DNA of 64,000 bases. It comes from Quercus robur. Its lineage: Eukaryota > Streptophyta > Magnoliopsida > Fagales > Fagaceae. The notes under the pieces are model-generated. The model saw only the letters and a list, made by a program, of their open reading frames with translations. It did not search any database and was not told where the DNA came from. A program made the position numbers and the translations under genes. How positions within the stretch are numbered: position 1 is the first letter of the stretch; each line of letters opens with the position of its first letter. Below, piece by piece: positions 45,880 through 61,249 of this stretch. The DNA is taken from assembly GCF_932294415.1 (NCBI RefSeq), contig NC_065535.1, forward strand, positions 92,706,862-92,770,861, written 5' to 3'.

Positions 45880-46575
45880 ATTTATAAATAGTTTGGGCTC
45901 GATTTGGGGAAAAAAAAAACATGTTTATTTTTGTTCATTTAGCAAAACAGCCAACTCAAGCTTAAATTTATGCTTGATATTTAAACAAATTGAGCTCAAA
46001 CATAAAAATGTACTTATAAAGAGTATGAGGCTTGGTTAAAATATATATAATAATATATGTTTTTATGTAGATTGTATAAATGTTAAAATATATTTATATA
46101 TACTTGAGATTAGATTATATAAATTTGTAAACAAGTTTATAAGATATCAAATGATTATTTGCAATTAATTAACAATATTAAATAGTCCATTTTATAGTAA
46201 AATTATATATAGGGTTAAACAACATAAGGTTCATGAATTTAATTTTTATAATCATAAAAAGAAATCATTCTATCTAATTGATTATAATAATATAATTTCA
46301 ACTATAGTATTTTAATTATTTATTAATAATTAGCATATATTTTTTAGGGATAAAAAATGTTAGTCTTAATGTTTACAATATGTGGGAAATAAATAAGTTA
46401 ATCAAATAATTCGTAAATAAACTTGAGCTTATTTTACAATAAAATGAACTAAACTTGAACAAGCAATCTCATTTGGTAATGAGCATGAGCTCAGCTTATA
46501 TTTAAAAATAAAAATTAAATGAATAATCTTGTTTAGTACTTGATTGCTTGACTTGTTTACAACCTTACTTTTAGG
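45880..46575. mobile_element. Probable non-autonomous hAT-like element
   Basis: The right end GACTTGTTTACAACC resembles the 'GTTGTAAAC' type terminus of common plant hAT derivatives, and the interior has facing phrases such as TTGAGCTCAAAC and GAGCTCAGCTT, TTTATGCTTGATATTTAAAC. No clean target duplication was found, so the limits are rough. A similar sequence lies at 52507-52870. Confidence 0.4.
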
Positions 46576-46626
46576 GGAGGAGGAATAAGAAGATAACTTT
46601 TTACCAGTTTAATTATAACCTCCTGC

Positions 46627-46966
46627 CATGTCAATAGTCATGAAAAAAAATGTGTGCCTAGCTAGCTGTGTTTTAAAGCAATGGTAGCACCTGATAAAGA
46701 TATTAGATAAATTCGACACAAGTAAGAAAAGATCATCTTCCATAGAAGCCGGGCAATCTTGGCAACCACTAAGACAAGAAAAACCATGATGTCCATGTCA
46801 ATAGTCATGAAAAAAAATGTGTGTGCCTAGCAAGCTGTGTGTTTTAAAGCAATGGTAGCACTTGAGAAAGATATTCAATAAATTCGACACAATTAAGAAA
46901 AGATCATCTTCCATAGAAGCCGAGCAATCTTGGCAAACACTAAGACAAGAACAAACCATGATGTCC
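46627..46966. repeat. 167-bp tandem duplication at the 3' end of the NAC gene
   Basis: Unit 1 is 46627-46793 and unit 2 is 46794-46966, each running from CATGTCAATAGTCATG to CCATGATGTCC, with about 90% identity. Unit 2 contains the last coding codons of the NAC gene and its stop; unit 1, further downstream in the transcript, is a second copy of that end. In unit 1 the tail reads [15 protein letters not shown], but the stop is lost (TAA became TAC). Confidence 0.92.
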
Positions 46967-49900
46967 CTGAGAGCACGACTAGGCCAGCCACAAACTTATA
47001 TCCCTTTCCAGGTGAAGCTCTCTTCCAAGGTTGATTAAGCATTTGGTAATTATGAGTAGGTGAAGGATGCTTGCTTGAGCCATTAATTTGTAATAGTTTA
47101 TCAAAGGATTGCACCCCCAAGGACCAGCCACTATTATGAACTGGATTTTCTACAGCTGAGGCATGGCTTGCAGGGATGGACTCCAATAAGGATTGGAGAC
47201 TTGAATAAATGGCACTCTGTGTTCCTGTAAACACATGTTACAATTATGAATTAAAAAGATAAATATAAATCAAAGCCATAAAGGAGAATACTAATACTAG
47301 CATTATCACTTTCACACTGGTCCACCACACAACATGTCTGCTCAATTGTTGTGAAAGAATTTGTGAAAGTTGTGTCCTTAGACTGGAAAATACTAGTTCC
47401 ACTTACCAGATTCTGTAACAGAAAAGCTTTCATATTCTTTGTGTAGTTCCCAGGGAGCAGTAGCTGGGTTATGAGACAATACTTCATCTTCATTAATTTT
47501 TGTTACTTCAAAATTGTTGTTCAGCTGGTAAAAAGTTGCAGTAATCAGATAATCAACAGAATATAAGTAAAATTATAACCAAAGCCTATATTGTAACATG
47601 GTTAGTGGGTTTAACACGGGTGAAGCCAGATTTTATTTCCAAGGGGGGCCAATTCATAAAATTATAAAGATAAACAAACAAACAAACAAACATAAACCTA
47701 GTTAGTTACCTTTGAAGACATATCAAGAGGCTCATGTGACCAATGTGGTTCCTGTAGGATCATTGGTTCCCCATCAATTGATTGAGGCATAGGAATATCA
47801 AGTATTGGATCATATAATATTTCTGAATAGTGCACACCAAATCCCCTATTAGGGTTAATTTCAGACTCTTTTGCTGCTCTCAAGAACTCATTCTGTTCAA
47901 GCAACATTTGATCTGTAACACAATCTGCTGCCTGACTATTGCAGATATAGTGACCATTAATCTTGTTAAGTTCTGCCAGGAAGCCAAGATCCTCCAAATC
48001 TTTGAATATATCACAACCATCCCAACTTGGTGGAGCTTCATGTTCACTTTGATTGAAATTGAACAAGTCCTGATACTGGTGGCAAACATGGAAAAATATT
48101 TGCTTAAGTAAAACTTGCTATATCATTGATGTTAACGAGTCACAACAGATAATAAGAACAAAAATGAAAGTCAGTCATCAAGCAATGCAATATCTAGTGC
48201 CCATTGCTCTTGTTATTGCAAATTGAACACCTTGATTTGCATATTTCAATCCATTGTTTGATGGATGTACTAGATTACGAAGCATATTATTAGGAAATTA
48301 TGTGTGTGCACTTATTTCACCCCATCCAAAAAAAAAAAAAATAAATAAAATAAAACCATAAGAAACTGACAGTAGTTTATATCCCATAGGACCTAATTCT
48401 TGAATACATAGTACAGACTTTAAACCTCTTTAAGTCATACTCATTTTCTAATGTGGGATTAACCCACTGTTTTTTCTTTTGAGAATACTGAGAGTATGTT
48501 TGGTAAATGTTTTTTCTCCTAATTTTTGTTTTCAAAAACAATTTTTTATTTTTGAGACTAAAAAACTTGTTTGGTAACCTAAAATGGACGGAAAGCAAAA
48601 ATTGTTCTCAAAACTCAATTTGTGAAGAAAACTACAAATATGCAAAATGCTGTTTTTTTAGTTTCTAGTTTCCAAAAGTCAATGAAAACATGCATTTAAT
48701 TTAATGAATCTATCTCATTTAATGAGTTAGCATTAGAGTTTAAATCCTAATAACAACATATTTTAGTATTTTCTATTTTTTTCTTTAAAAACCCATATTT
48801 TTAATTTCAATTAACCAAATATGTTTTTGATTTTAAAAATACAAGAAAATTGTTTTTTCTTTATATTCCCAAAAGTAAGTTTTTGAAAATAGAAAATAAA
48901 ACTATTACCAAACATAACTTAAGTATTTAACACACACACAAGGAGAGAGGAACAATATTCTGGATTTAATATTGCATAAACACTAAGTAATCTTTACCAT
49001 AAAGAATTTAGAGATATAAACTTTGAATTGTTCATATTATATGCTGAAATAAAACCTCTGAACACACCAAAAGAAACTGACTTTATAACAAACATAGACA
49101 ACAACGATAGTCAAGCCTTCGTTCTAAAATTTTGGAGTTAGTTATAGATTCTTATGGATTAGTTAGGGTCGGTTATAATTATGAGATATTATACCAACCT
49201 CATTTTTATTATTGTTGTCGACAGGCCAAGTAGTTTCTTCAACCTTTGTTAAGTTATTGTCACCCTCTAAGGAAAAAGTAAATTCTCCACTTGACTCTGT
49301 TAAAATGGGAAAAGCCTCTATCGAAGATGAGAAGACGTTTGTGTCAACTGGCATGCTTTTCATCACCATAGATATATTTTGATCATCATCAGCCATCACA
49401 TGCTGTGAAGGGGGCTGGTCAGGAAGTTGAGGTGATTCAAAAGCAGCATTGTTTAGCATATCATCTTGACATGAGTCCCAATTTTCCTGGTTCAATGGTG
49501 TTCCACTCTGTACACCACTCTTATAGATAACTCTACAGAGTACATACAAATCCTGCATCATATGATTTACGCCAAAAAAAAATCTCAGAAAACAGTGGCT
49601 AAATAGCTAGAACAATTGGCAAACAATGCGATTGTCTATGAAGCTGAACTAATGTACAAAAGTTATTTAAGTATAACCATACAATAAGGAAAAATTATTA
49701 AATACTTCTGTAGTATAATGACGTGGTCTTCGCACCAATAAATATAAATAATATATAAAAATGATTTTTTTCAAAGGATACTCTAAAGCTAAGAAAATTG
49801 ATTTAAAAAATATTTTTAGAAATTTTAATGAAAAAAGAAAAAAAGCAATTGATTTTTCTAACATTTTTTTTTAAATATTTCTTATAAAAGTGATATCAAA

Positions 49901-51036
49901 TTTTTTTTTTATAAAATGATTTGTTAACAAATAGTTCTAAGAGCATCCATTAACCGAAACCAATATATAGTATTATATCACTTGTATTTCAAGAGTATTT
50001 AATAATTATTCAAAAATAAATGAGAGTCACCCTCCAAAAAGGAAAAAGGGTACCTGTATATTGATATCGAGGTCCTTATCAAGTAGTCTATATTCATGCA
50101 TTACCCAACTTGTTCGGGCACCTCTTGGCGGCCGACCAGTGTAAAAGACAAGGATCTTCTTCATTCCCAAATTTTGTTCCCCATGAGAAATAGTTCTATC
50201 TCTTCCACTAACTTTCCAGTATCCAAATTCATTAGCACGATTTATCTTTGAACCATTTGCGTGCTTCTTGTTTCGGGGACAAAAGAAGTACCACTCGTTG
50301 TCACTAGATTGATATTGACTTCTTCCTATTGTTGATAAAAATGTAATTAATTAGTATTAGTTATCACATGACCAAGCTAAATGAAACTAAAACATATGTT
50401 AAGTTTATATATGTTTTGGTAAATCCTAGTGCCAAAATATATCAAATTATGATTTATATATAATTGTGTCTACCAAGAACTTTGTAACTTAATTGACATA
50501 TTCAATACTATAAAGAAATTTTAAGTGAAGCTTATTTCATTGGAAAGTAGACATTGCAGACTTCAAAACCAATGCAAATCTAGTCTAATTTGGATTTAAA
50601 ATGAATGAAATATGACAGTTAAAAATTGGTACAAAGTGTTGTACCTAAAATTCATTTGACCCTTTATTTCATATCTATTTTAAAGCATTAGATATTAAAG
50701 GTATTGATTTATTTACATCTACTAATTTTGTTCTTCATTTTTTTTACTTTTTCAATCCAAGAGTTAGGAGTATTTAACCCCAAATTCTCTATAAAAAAAA
50801 AAAAAATCGAATAATGCTAATAAATCACAAGACTCTTAACATTCATATCACACGTATATATTATATATCAAGCAAATACCTGGAAGGTCCCAAGGAGAAT
50901 ATTTGTATAGGTCTAACTCCGAAATCACTTGGAAATGGGATGGGGCTCCCATGACTTTTCTCTTGAGATAGTAATTTAATAATTCAACATCTGTTGGATG
51001 GAAACGGAAACCTGGTGGAAGAAATGTGTTTTCCAT
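46893..51036 (-). CDS. NAC transcription factor with C-terminal membrane anchor (NTL type)
   Basis: A membrane-held NAC factor: in this class the C-terminal helix keeps the protein on ER or other membranes until proteolysis frees the N-terminal regulator to enter the nucleus. Six coding exons: 51036-50880, 50325-50054, 49552-49199, 48069-47710, 47524-47407, 47224-46893, totalling 1593 nt, 530 codons, all GT-AG. NAC subdomains are seen in order: [20 protein letters not shown] (6-24); [14 protein letters not shown] (40-52); [18 protein letters not shown] and [30 protein letters not shown] and [24 protein letters not shown] (144-156). The middle is acidic and Ser/Asn-rich, a likely activation region. 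The last 36 residues contain the helix [25 protein letters not shown] was chosen as start because it begins the NAC A block; an in-frame Met nine codons upstream (51063) lies beside a possible intron acceptor at 51064. Its exact orthologue was not determined. Confidence 0.93.
47679..47695. repeat. (AAAC)4 microsatellite
   Basis: AAAC repeated in NAC intron 4, close to the donor site of exon 4. Confidence 0.8.
48489..48923. mobile_element. Foldback MITE (NAC intron 3)
   Basis: Left end GAGAGTATGTTTGGTAA and right end TTACCAAACATAACTTAAG are inverted repeats. The interior is AT-rich with paired TTTTTTCTCC/GAAAA-type tracts. Same general family as the 'GTTTGG...CCAAAC' elements elsewhere in the window. 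Confidence 0.65.
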
Positions 51037-53950
51037 CGATTGGAAACAGCTGGCACGGTACACCCCTGAGGAAAGAAAAACAAAGCATCAAATCATTTTC
51101 TACCAAACAAAAAACAGAGCATCAAATCGTTTATCAATTATTGCAATGAATTATGATCGTGTTAACTGGCAATATAAGTATGTGTTTAGTGCAAAACAAT
51201 GTGAGTGGCCTTAAGCCCAATGACCTATACATATTAACACATAATTATGCATAAATTGTAAACTACACCTTAAATTTTAGTGCTTAATTTTCTTGGAATT
51301 TCACATTCGCAACTGCATACCACACAATTTAAGAGCCTTTTTCAAAAAAATAAAACACTGACAGTTTGTCTGGACTTTGGATGGTTAAAATTAATACAAC
51401 ATTTTAAAAAAGTTAAAAATTAGCAAAATTTTTTTGTTATAAATGTTTTGTTGCTAAACAAAATACTAGCTTTTATCCTTCTTCTAGATGCTACAAATTT
51501 TTTTTTTTGATGGGAAATTTCCTTCTAGATGCTACAATCAATATGGGAAGACAGGTACTGTGAATAATCATTTACTCATCCTTGAATTTCTAACAGTGGA
51601 ATAAACAGAAACAAGTCAACTGTTCAAGAAAAGAAAAGGTCTCAGCTTCCCCAAAATTTATGACTAATGGCCTACAGGAGGGAAAAAATTCACTCTGTTT
51701 TCATTGTTTGTTTCTTCTCCCTCACGTGAGAAGTCCACCCTTGAGGGTCCATCTTTATATGAAAGAGAAGAAATATGCATCGAAAACACAGAATAACTTC
51801 TCCGACATAGTTTGCCACTATTTATTATGGCACTAAAAACTAATAAATGGACATAGACATGATTTTTGACTAAAATAGTCTAACATGCACTGTAAAACAT
51901 ACGTCATGGCTTGCCACTCTTTATTGCAACGTGGCCAGTATTTATTGCACACAAATATATGAATAAAATTATATTTCAATTCAATTTCATATTCCATAAT
52001 AAAGAGAATTTTAATGTTTATTTATTGTTTCAGTCCGGTCGGTTTTTTTAAGGTAATTATTAATGAATAATTTTAGAAAAGTTAATATTACTTTTATGAG
52101 AAAAATATAAAATTATTCAAAAATTCAATTACTTTTTTTTTCCTTTTCTCATAAAAATTTATAAAAGTACTTCTTAAATTAATGTTTTTAGGGCATCCGT
52201 TAACATTTTTATTATTGCTTTTACCCTAGTTTCATATCCTTTCTTTGACCCCACACACAAACAAAGAAAAGATGAACACACTTTCATGGTTTAATGATTT
52301 TGAAGTTTCAAATTTTTCTATATATAATGCATGATTAGTCCATATAGTTGTAAAGTAAACAAAATAATCATAATATATAGTACAAGTACTACAACTTTAG
52401 GATTAGTTTATGATTAACTAGTATATAAACCTTATATTAGAGTTCATGCTAACGCATAGTTCATAATAATAAAGATGAAATTGTTCAAGAGTTTTTGATT
52501 ATGGATATAGGTAGGGCTATAAATGAACTAAGTTGTTTATGAACAACAGGAATTTGGATTGAAAAAAAAAATTGTTTATATTGGTTTGTTTAACAAATAA
52601 GTCAAACTAAAGCATAAATAAATTCGTGAACATGAAGCTTGATTTAACTCTCTCTCTAGATAGATAGATTTGAGTTTGGATTTTATAATTTTGTAAATAG
52701 ATCTATATGATAACAAATTATAATTTGTAGTTTATTAATAATATATTTCATCAATTCATAGATTTATGAAGTGGTAAAAAATTTTTGTCTAGTTTTTACC
52801 ATATATGAGAAAAGAATAAATTAAACAAGTAGCTTACGAACAAATTCGATTTGTTTAGTAAAAACATAAACCAAACTTAAATGCATAATTTTATTTTTTA
52901 ATGAGCTCTAAGTAGGCAGTCGGTGTCAAAAGCAAACGTACTAAACGTCTAAATCCATACTGACCCAAATATATGCAAACCACCGCCACTCTAAAACTAA
53001 ACCAATAATCCACATTCCTTTTTAATCCATCATTATCCACAAAATCACATATTCACATGATTCTGTCCATTAATTTGGATTTGTTTGCTGTAGCTTTCAG
53101 AGTGGCATCGAACCTAACGCTCTTCTATCGATTTCAAACCATTTCTTTCTCCTCGAACATTCACCATGTTTGTCCTTATCAACTTCCTTTTGTCTTTATA
53201 CGCAATTACATCCCTTCCTCCAAAACTTCCTTTTTATGATGGATCTATATTTGTATTGTTGCCCTTCTTATCTATACTACTACTTGTTCGCATAACAACT
53301 AAACATGGGGAATAGTTGCATCTCCATCTTTGCAAACAGAAAAACAAAGAGCCCCTCGCAAGCTTTCACCTACCAGCAACATTTAGGCATACATATGCCA
53401 AGATGCACTAGTTTCATGCCTCATCATGTGGCCATACTCACTCATGCGCCTCGCAATGATGGAGATGCATCAACTCGTTCATTTTTTTGGCCACCCACTA
53501 CGCTTTCATTTGCTAACGTATTTTCTTGCAATCGTTATCAGGCATTATCATCCTATGTTGCTGACCACTGGCATCTGTTGTCACCCAAGTTTTTTATACT
53601 TGGAGTACTAGCATTATAACTCTATACATACCCATAAAAGTTTTAAGTATGTATTTTGTACTTCAATAAAAAAGAAAATAATTATTTTGTATTGATTTTT
53701 TTTCAAAAAAAGAAAATTAAAAAAAAAAAGCTCTAAGGAGCACAGTCAAAATTGCATTTGGAACTGCATATTACAAAAACAAAAAATGATAATAATAAAA
53801 AATCAAAACATATAATGTAAAACTTATGCCAATAAACTTGAGCAAAATGAAGCAAAAGAAGATCCAGCATTACCCATTTCTTGAACTCCGAAATAAATAA
53901 CTAAAAGAGCAATTGAATTCTAAAAACAAATAATAGTGAGCAATTTACCT
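51037..53950. other. NAC upstream region
   Basis: No coding gene supported. TTTCCTCAG ending at 51064 (minus strand) looks like an intron acceptor just upstream of the NAC start. AAAAAAGGTAAATTG ending near 53942 on the minus strand could be the matching donor of a 5' UTR intron of about 2.9 kb, but that is a guess. A hAT-like remnant is at 52507-52870. The 104-codon plus-strand frame at 53305 has no recognisable domain. Confidence 0.45.
52507..52870. repeat. hAT-like remnant
   Basis: GTAGGGCTATAAATGAACTAAGTTG followed by TTTATGAACA, and later AAACAAGTAGCTTACGAAC, resemble the subterminal parts of common plant hAT derivatives. Ends are unclear. Confidence 0.35.
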
Positions 53951-54903
53951 TTTTTCCGCGCACTTCTGCTTGATCTAACCACTGATTAGAATATAGGCAA
54001 TGAACAGATATTGGAAAGATTTAAAGTTTGGGAAAGGAATTTTGATAAATTTCAAGTTTTCAAGAGAGAAAAAAGGGTTTTAAGAACGTTTTGTAAATAG
54101 CATTAAAATTTATTTTCCTCTAGAGATTACTATGATTGATAAAACAAAATTAAACCTATGTAATTATGGAAAGTAAATTTCTCTGTATTAAATTTCTTGC
54201 AATAAATTTAATGATGGACTACAAAGGAAAGATTATCTGGAAATAGTGATTGGTAGATAAGAACTAGACCAATAAGGCAATTCATCTTCATCATGCCCAC
54301 ACTTGGTATTGTGAATCTTGACATTATAAGTATGGGATACAACTTGGGTCCAGTGCTTAAGCTTTTTTGCACTGGATACACTACGATGTGGACATGTATT
54401 CAAAATTGGACACATGTCTGAATTGTAGCGTGTCCAATACAAAAAGGCGCTGGATACAAGCTTCACCCATAAGTATGATATAAACGTATTCTTCAAGAAA
54501 AATAGTTAGATAGTGATATTCGTATATATAAACTAGCTATATATCTTTATAAGTAATTAATCCAAATGGATTAAGATACCTTCTCATATAAAATTTTCAA
54601 TTTATTTTAATATTTTAATTACATGTATGACACGTGTCTTTTATTTAATTTTAATTACATGGTTTGCATTGTGTGGTATACCTATCATATTTGTCTTAAT
54701 GAAAAATGATTTTACAAACTTGAAGAGTTAGATGGTAAACCTATCTAGATGGTTAGTGATCAAACTCACAAGAGTTTGGAGTAACCTAAACATTAATAGA
54801 TTTAAATTGGAAAAAAAAAAAAAAATCCTCAAATCCTCAATAATTAAAGTTAAATCTTATTGTTTATTCCTCATTACACAATTTTGTTATACATACAACC
54901 TGC

Positions 54904-55006
54904 AAAATCGTATTTTAAAAATACGATTTTACTTATAATTGTGAAATCATGTTTTAAACAAAATTTCACAATCTCAAGTAAAATAATGTTTTCAAAACAT
55001 GATTTC
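54904..55006. repeat. Cluster of short palindromes
   Basis: AAAATCGTATTTT (54904-54916) and its inverse (54918-54930) form a 13-bp stem with a 1-base loop. GAAATCATGTTTT (54943-54955) pairs perfectly with AAAACATGATTTC (54994-55006). Confidence 0.8.
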
Positions 55007-55795
55007 AATTAATGTGGTATTACGAATATTATATACATGGTGATGGAGTATAATGATCACAACACAATAATAAGAGAACACAAAGTACAAATTTTATGAA
55101 GTAAGACTAATTACTTTTTAGAAAATCCAAGAAAATCTCATTTACATTGATAAAAATAAAATAGTAGAATATTGGCATGTTGATCCCACACGGATATAAA
55201 GCCGATAGGGAAAAAGTAGCAAAAGTTTTTCAACGATGTGGTAGTGAAACTGAAAGGGCATCGATCTTCAGCAATATTCCAGATCCAGAATCTCCTCTAC
55301 TACCACTCAAGTTGGCTTCGACAAAGACCAAGTGACCTAACCTTTTGTCTTCTTTCTTCTTTCTTCGGTTTTTTTTTTTTATTTTTTACTTTTATTTTTT
55401 TGCTGAATCTTCTTTCTTCGTATTTATTGAAACTTACTTGCACGTAATAGGTAGGCCATAAATTTAATTATTATTTAATTTTTTGTGGTTTTAATTTATT
55501 TATTTTTGTCTTAGAAATGATACACTGTTTAATGCTCCATTATGATAATTGTTACATTCTTTATCATCATGTCAAGATATTAATTAGTTTCTAATGTAGG
55601 TGGGGTTTAAAAATTTAATTCCAAATCTCTTATAGATCTATTTTACGATAAAAAATGTGATTCGATTTTACGTTCTATGTCTACACCATACTTTATTAGT
55701 TTTTTTTTTTTTTTTTTGAGAATCCATACTTTATTAGTTGAGTTAACTAAACTCATATAGTTCTAACTTTTATGAGCTATCCATAAAAAAAGGGT

Positions 55796-55947
55796 ATGCC
55801 CTTAGGCACTGGCTAAGAATCCAATTAAAGAAAATTTTTATGGGAAAAGAAAAAAAAAACAATTAATATTTTGACAGCTTTTTTCATTTCCCATAAAAGT
55901 AATGTCAAAACTTTCCTAAAATTAATTCTTAACCAGTGCCCTTAAGA
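55796..55947. mobile_element. Small MITE-like inverted repeat
   Basis: GCCCTTAGGCACTGG at the left and CCAGTGCCCTTAAG at the right are inverted copies, with AAAATTTTTATGGGA / TCCCATAAAAG inside. A typical short foldback element. Confidence 0.6.
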
Positions 55948-56923
55948 CATTCGTTAGCATGACCCATATTATATATATAATAATTTTCACAATATATTTA
56001 CATTGGTTGATTTTTAAAAAAATAAAAAATAAATTTGATGGTTAAGAAATGGGATTTGAATCATAGACTTTTTCGTTGAAAATATCATGAAAATATGCTA
56101 GTTAAGCTACAAGGTGGCTATAAGATTCTTGGCTATATTGATTGAAATATTAAGTTATTATTAATTATTGAAGATCAATAGTTGACCTCAAAAAATTTGA
56201 GAACAAAACTTTAGTTTTATTATCATTGAATTAATAAGTTATTATTAATTCTCATATAAACCTATACTCATACAATTTTATTGTTTAAATTTGTTACTTT
56301 AAGAATTATAAAATATATTGTTGAATATTGCTGTTATTCTAGACTTTCCACGGTCATAAAATATGTTATGAAATTTTTTTATTAAAAATGCTCTACCTCT
56401 AAACTCATATTTTAGCAAAATTTTGAAAGATAAAGCAATTTTTCTAATTTTAAAAATTCATTTGTTTTTACATTGGCCAATATCAAATTCTCTATTCTCT
56501 ATCCTTTCTCATTTCTATTTAAATATTATTTTTATTAGATAAAATGCAATATATATATTTATATATAATAAAAACCCTTAAAATTTAGCCAAATGAATAA
56601 ATTCCTTGTACTTTTAATTTGCACTGTAAGAAAAATATTGGATTGAATCCCTTACCTCATTTGTTATAAGTGAAAAAAAAAACCCAGTGTTGTTTGGATT
56701 CCCTTGCCCTTCTAGCCTTTTTATTTTGGAGAGAGAAAAAAAAATCCCAAATGGACCACTATAGTAAAGATGTACAGCTACTCACATAAAAAGAACAATT
56801 ATCAACCACATTCACATATATTATATATAAAATTAAAACATTCCTTCTATTGTTGCTATTTATACATATAAAAATCCTTATATTACATTCATTTTTCTTA
56901 ATTTATTGATTGACATATAGTAT

Positions 56924-59653
<2,730 letters not shown>

Positions 59654-60422
59654 GGATGAGTTAAGAAATGAAGAGGTGCCGAGTAAAGGAGAGCTATACA
59701 GGAAGAAAAATAAATAGGGGTTCAGAGTTATGTGAGAGACGAAACCTGAACCTTAGTGGTTCTTAATAAGTTGACAGCTTTGAGGATACATATGATGGCA
59801 ATGTGTCAACTAATATGCATGTGCTTTGTCTCTTTCCTATGCTTACTTTTTCTTTCTTCTAAGTAATTTCCTAGCTCGTCAAGCTTTTCCTTTTTACAGT
59901 TTACACGTATCATTTCTTTTCCGGTAAAAACTAGTTCATGCACCTGTTATATATTTATACAAACATTGACACACATTAGTCCATGCACTTAAAAATTGTG
60001 ATTTCAAGTTATGATTTACTTAAAATTTAAGGGTATATGAAAGTGTATATAATAAGGCGCCCATCACATTTTCTTTTCTTCCAAAAGACATTTCTTATAG
60101 TATTTTAAGGTACGTAGTTTTAGATATATTGGGCTTGGACAGTGATAGTTGCACTGGCACACCTTATTTTGTGCATTCCGTGTGCACACCGCACACTCTA
60201 ATGTGAATACTATGGTAATAAAAGGGAAGATGCCAGTCACGAAACTGAAATCTAGTCATCTAAATTATCAAAAAACAAAGCAAAAACAAAATAGTCAGCT
60301 AAATGTTAACCTTGACATGTGTAGTGGGAATTAGGAACCAAACAAGCTGCAATTAGAGATATGATTTTCTGTTTCTACTCTCTTTCAATGCGTTCCAAAT
60401 TTCCCCTTACTCACCTCATAAA

Positions 60423-60695
60423 AGGTCCGTTTAAATACAACTTATTTTTGTTAAAAACTGAAAATACTGTAACAAAATAATTTTTAAATGTGTGAATAGT
60501 ACTGTGAGACTCATTTTTAATGAAAAAGTGGCTGAAAAATGGGTGAACAGTACGAAACCATGCGTGAACAGTAACCGCACAGTGTGAACAGTAACTTCTA
60601 TCCCCCAACTAAAACGTGTGCAGAGGAAAAAAAAGCTAAAACGCATCCCTCCCAAAACGTAGACGCTATAATCTCTATCCAAACCACACCAAAAT
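60423..60695. mobile_element. MITE of the GAACAGT family
   Basis: Starts AGGTCCGTTT and ends near TCTATCCAAACCACACC, with several GTGAACAGTA repeats inside and AAATAATTTTTAAATGTGTG at the left. It is the undisturbed relative of the MITE split at 37349-40838. Confidence 0.65.
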
Positions 60696-60977
60696 ATGAG
60701 TAATGTTACAGTTACAAACTATTTTATAATATTTTTACAAAATGTTAATGTGACTAACCTCTTATTGGTTTTCATCTAGACCTACTATTAATATCACTTT
60801 TTCATTTACCAATAATCACTCTTCACATCAATAATTTGTAAAAAATTTTGTAAAATAGTTTATACCTCCAGTATTATTTATAAAATATTTCTTTACTTAG
60901 GCACAAAAATCGAGAGAAATCAAATTTAAGTCAGCAAGTCAACTATGTACAATGGCCAAGGTCAACTACGTATTTAG

Positions 60978-61130
60978 AGCATCACTATCCGCACATGTAA
61001 AACTCCTAAAATGCTATATTTTAGCATTAAACCACAAAAAAGAAGTATTATTAGGCATGCTAATTGTAAAAAAATTTACAATTGAGTTATAGTAGTATCC
61101 TACATTTAAAAACTACTTTAGCAAGATGGT
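60978..61130. mobile_element. Tourist-like MITE fragment
   Basis: TTTAGAGCATCACTATCC followed by paired TAAAATGCTATATTTTAGCATTA matches the GAGCATC type terminus of PIF/Harbinger MITEs. The right end is not clear. Confidence 0.45.
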
Positions 61131-61249
61131 ATAATTTTAAAATAATATTTTATTGGGTTTTGGGTTTTATTTGGGTATTGGGTTATATTATTTTATTGTG
61201 TAGATATATTATTTTAATGTGTTGTATAGTAAAATAAATGTAGGGATAT

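Larger units (their letters stand above)
44098..46626. other. Upstream region of the clathrin-adaptor gene
   Basis: No gene seen. The proximal part (to about 44950) is the segment also found in the relic at 35.8-36.9 kb. It includes a (GAA)n run at 44591-44626 and pyrimidine-rich stretches near 44850 that could lie near a transcription start. Beyond 45 kb it is AT-rich filler and the element at about 45880-46575. Confidence 0.6.
53951..56923. other. Intergenic region
   Basis: AT-rich with no gene recognised. It contains palindrome clusters at 54904-55006 and an inverted repeat at about 55799-55944 (CCCTTAGGCACTGGCTAAGAATCCAATT / AATTAATTCTTAACCAGTGCCCTTAAG), a small MITE-like structure. Confidence 0.5.

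Noticed and set aside
51034..51063. Upstream in-frame Met (MYRASCFQS) as NAC start
   Set aside because: The NAC A block begins directly after the downstream Met, and a possible intron acceptor lies at the upstream one; not excluded, but less likely.
53305..53619. 104-codon plus-strand frame
   Set aside because: No recognised domain, homologue or splice structure; sits in the NAC upstream region.
54233..54496. 87-codon minus-strand frame
   Set aside because: Composition and repeated TCCAGTGC/TGGACACG phrases suggest a dispersed repeat, with no domain.
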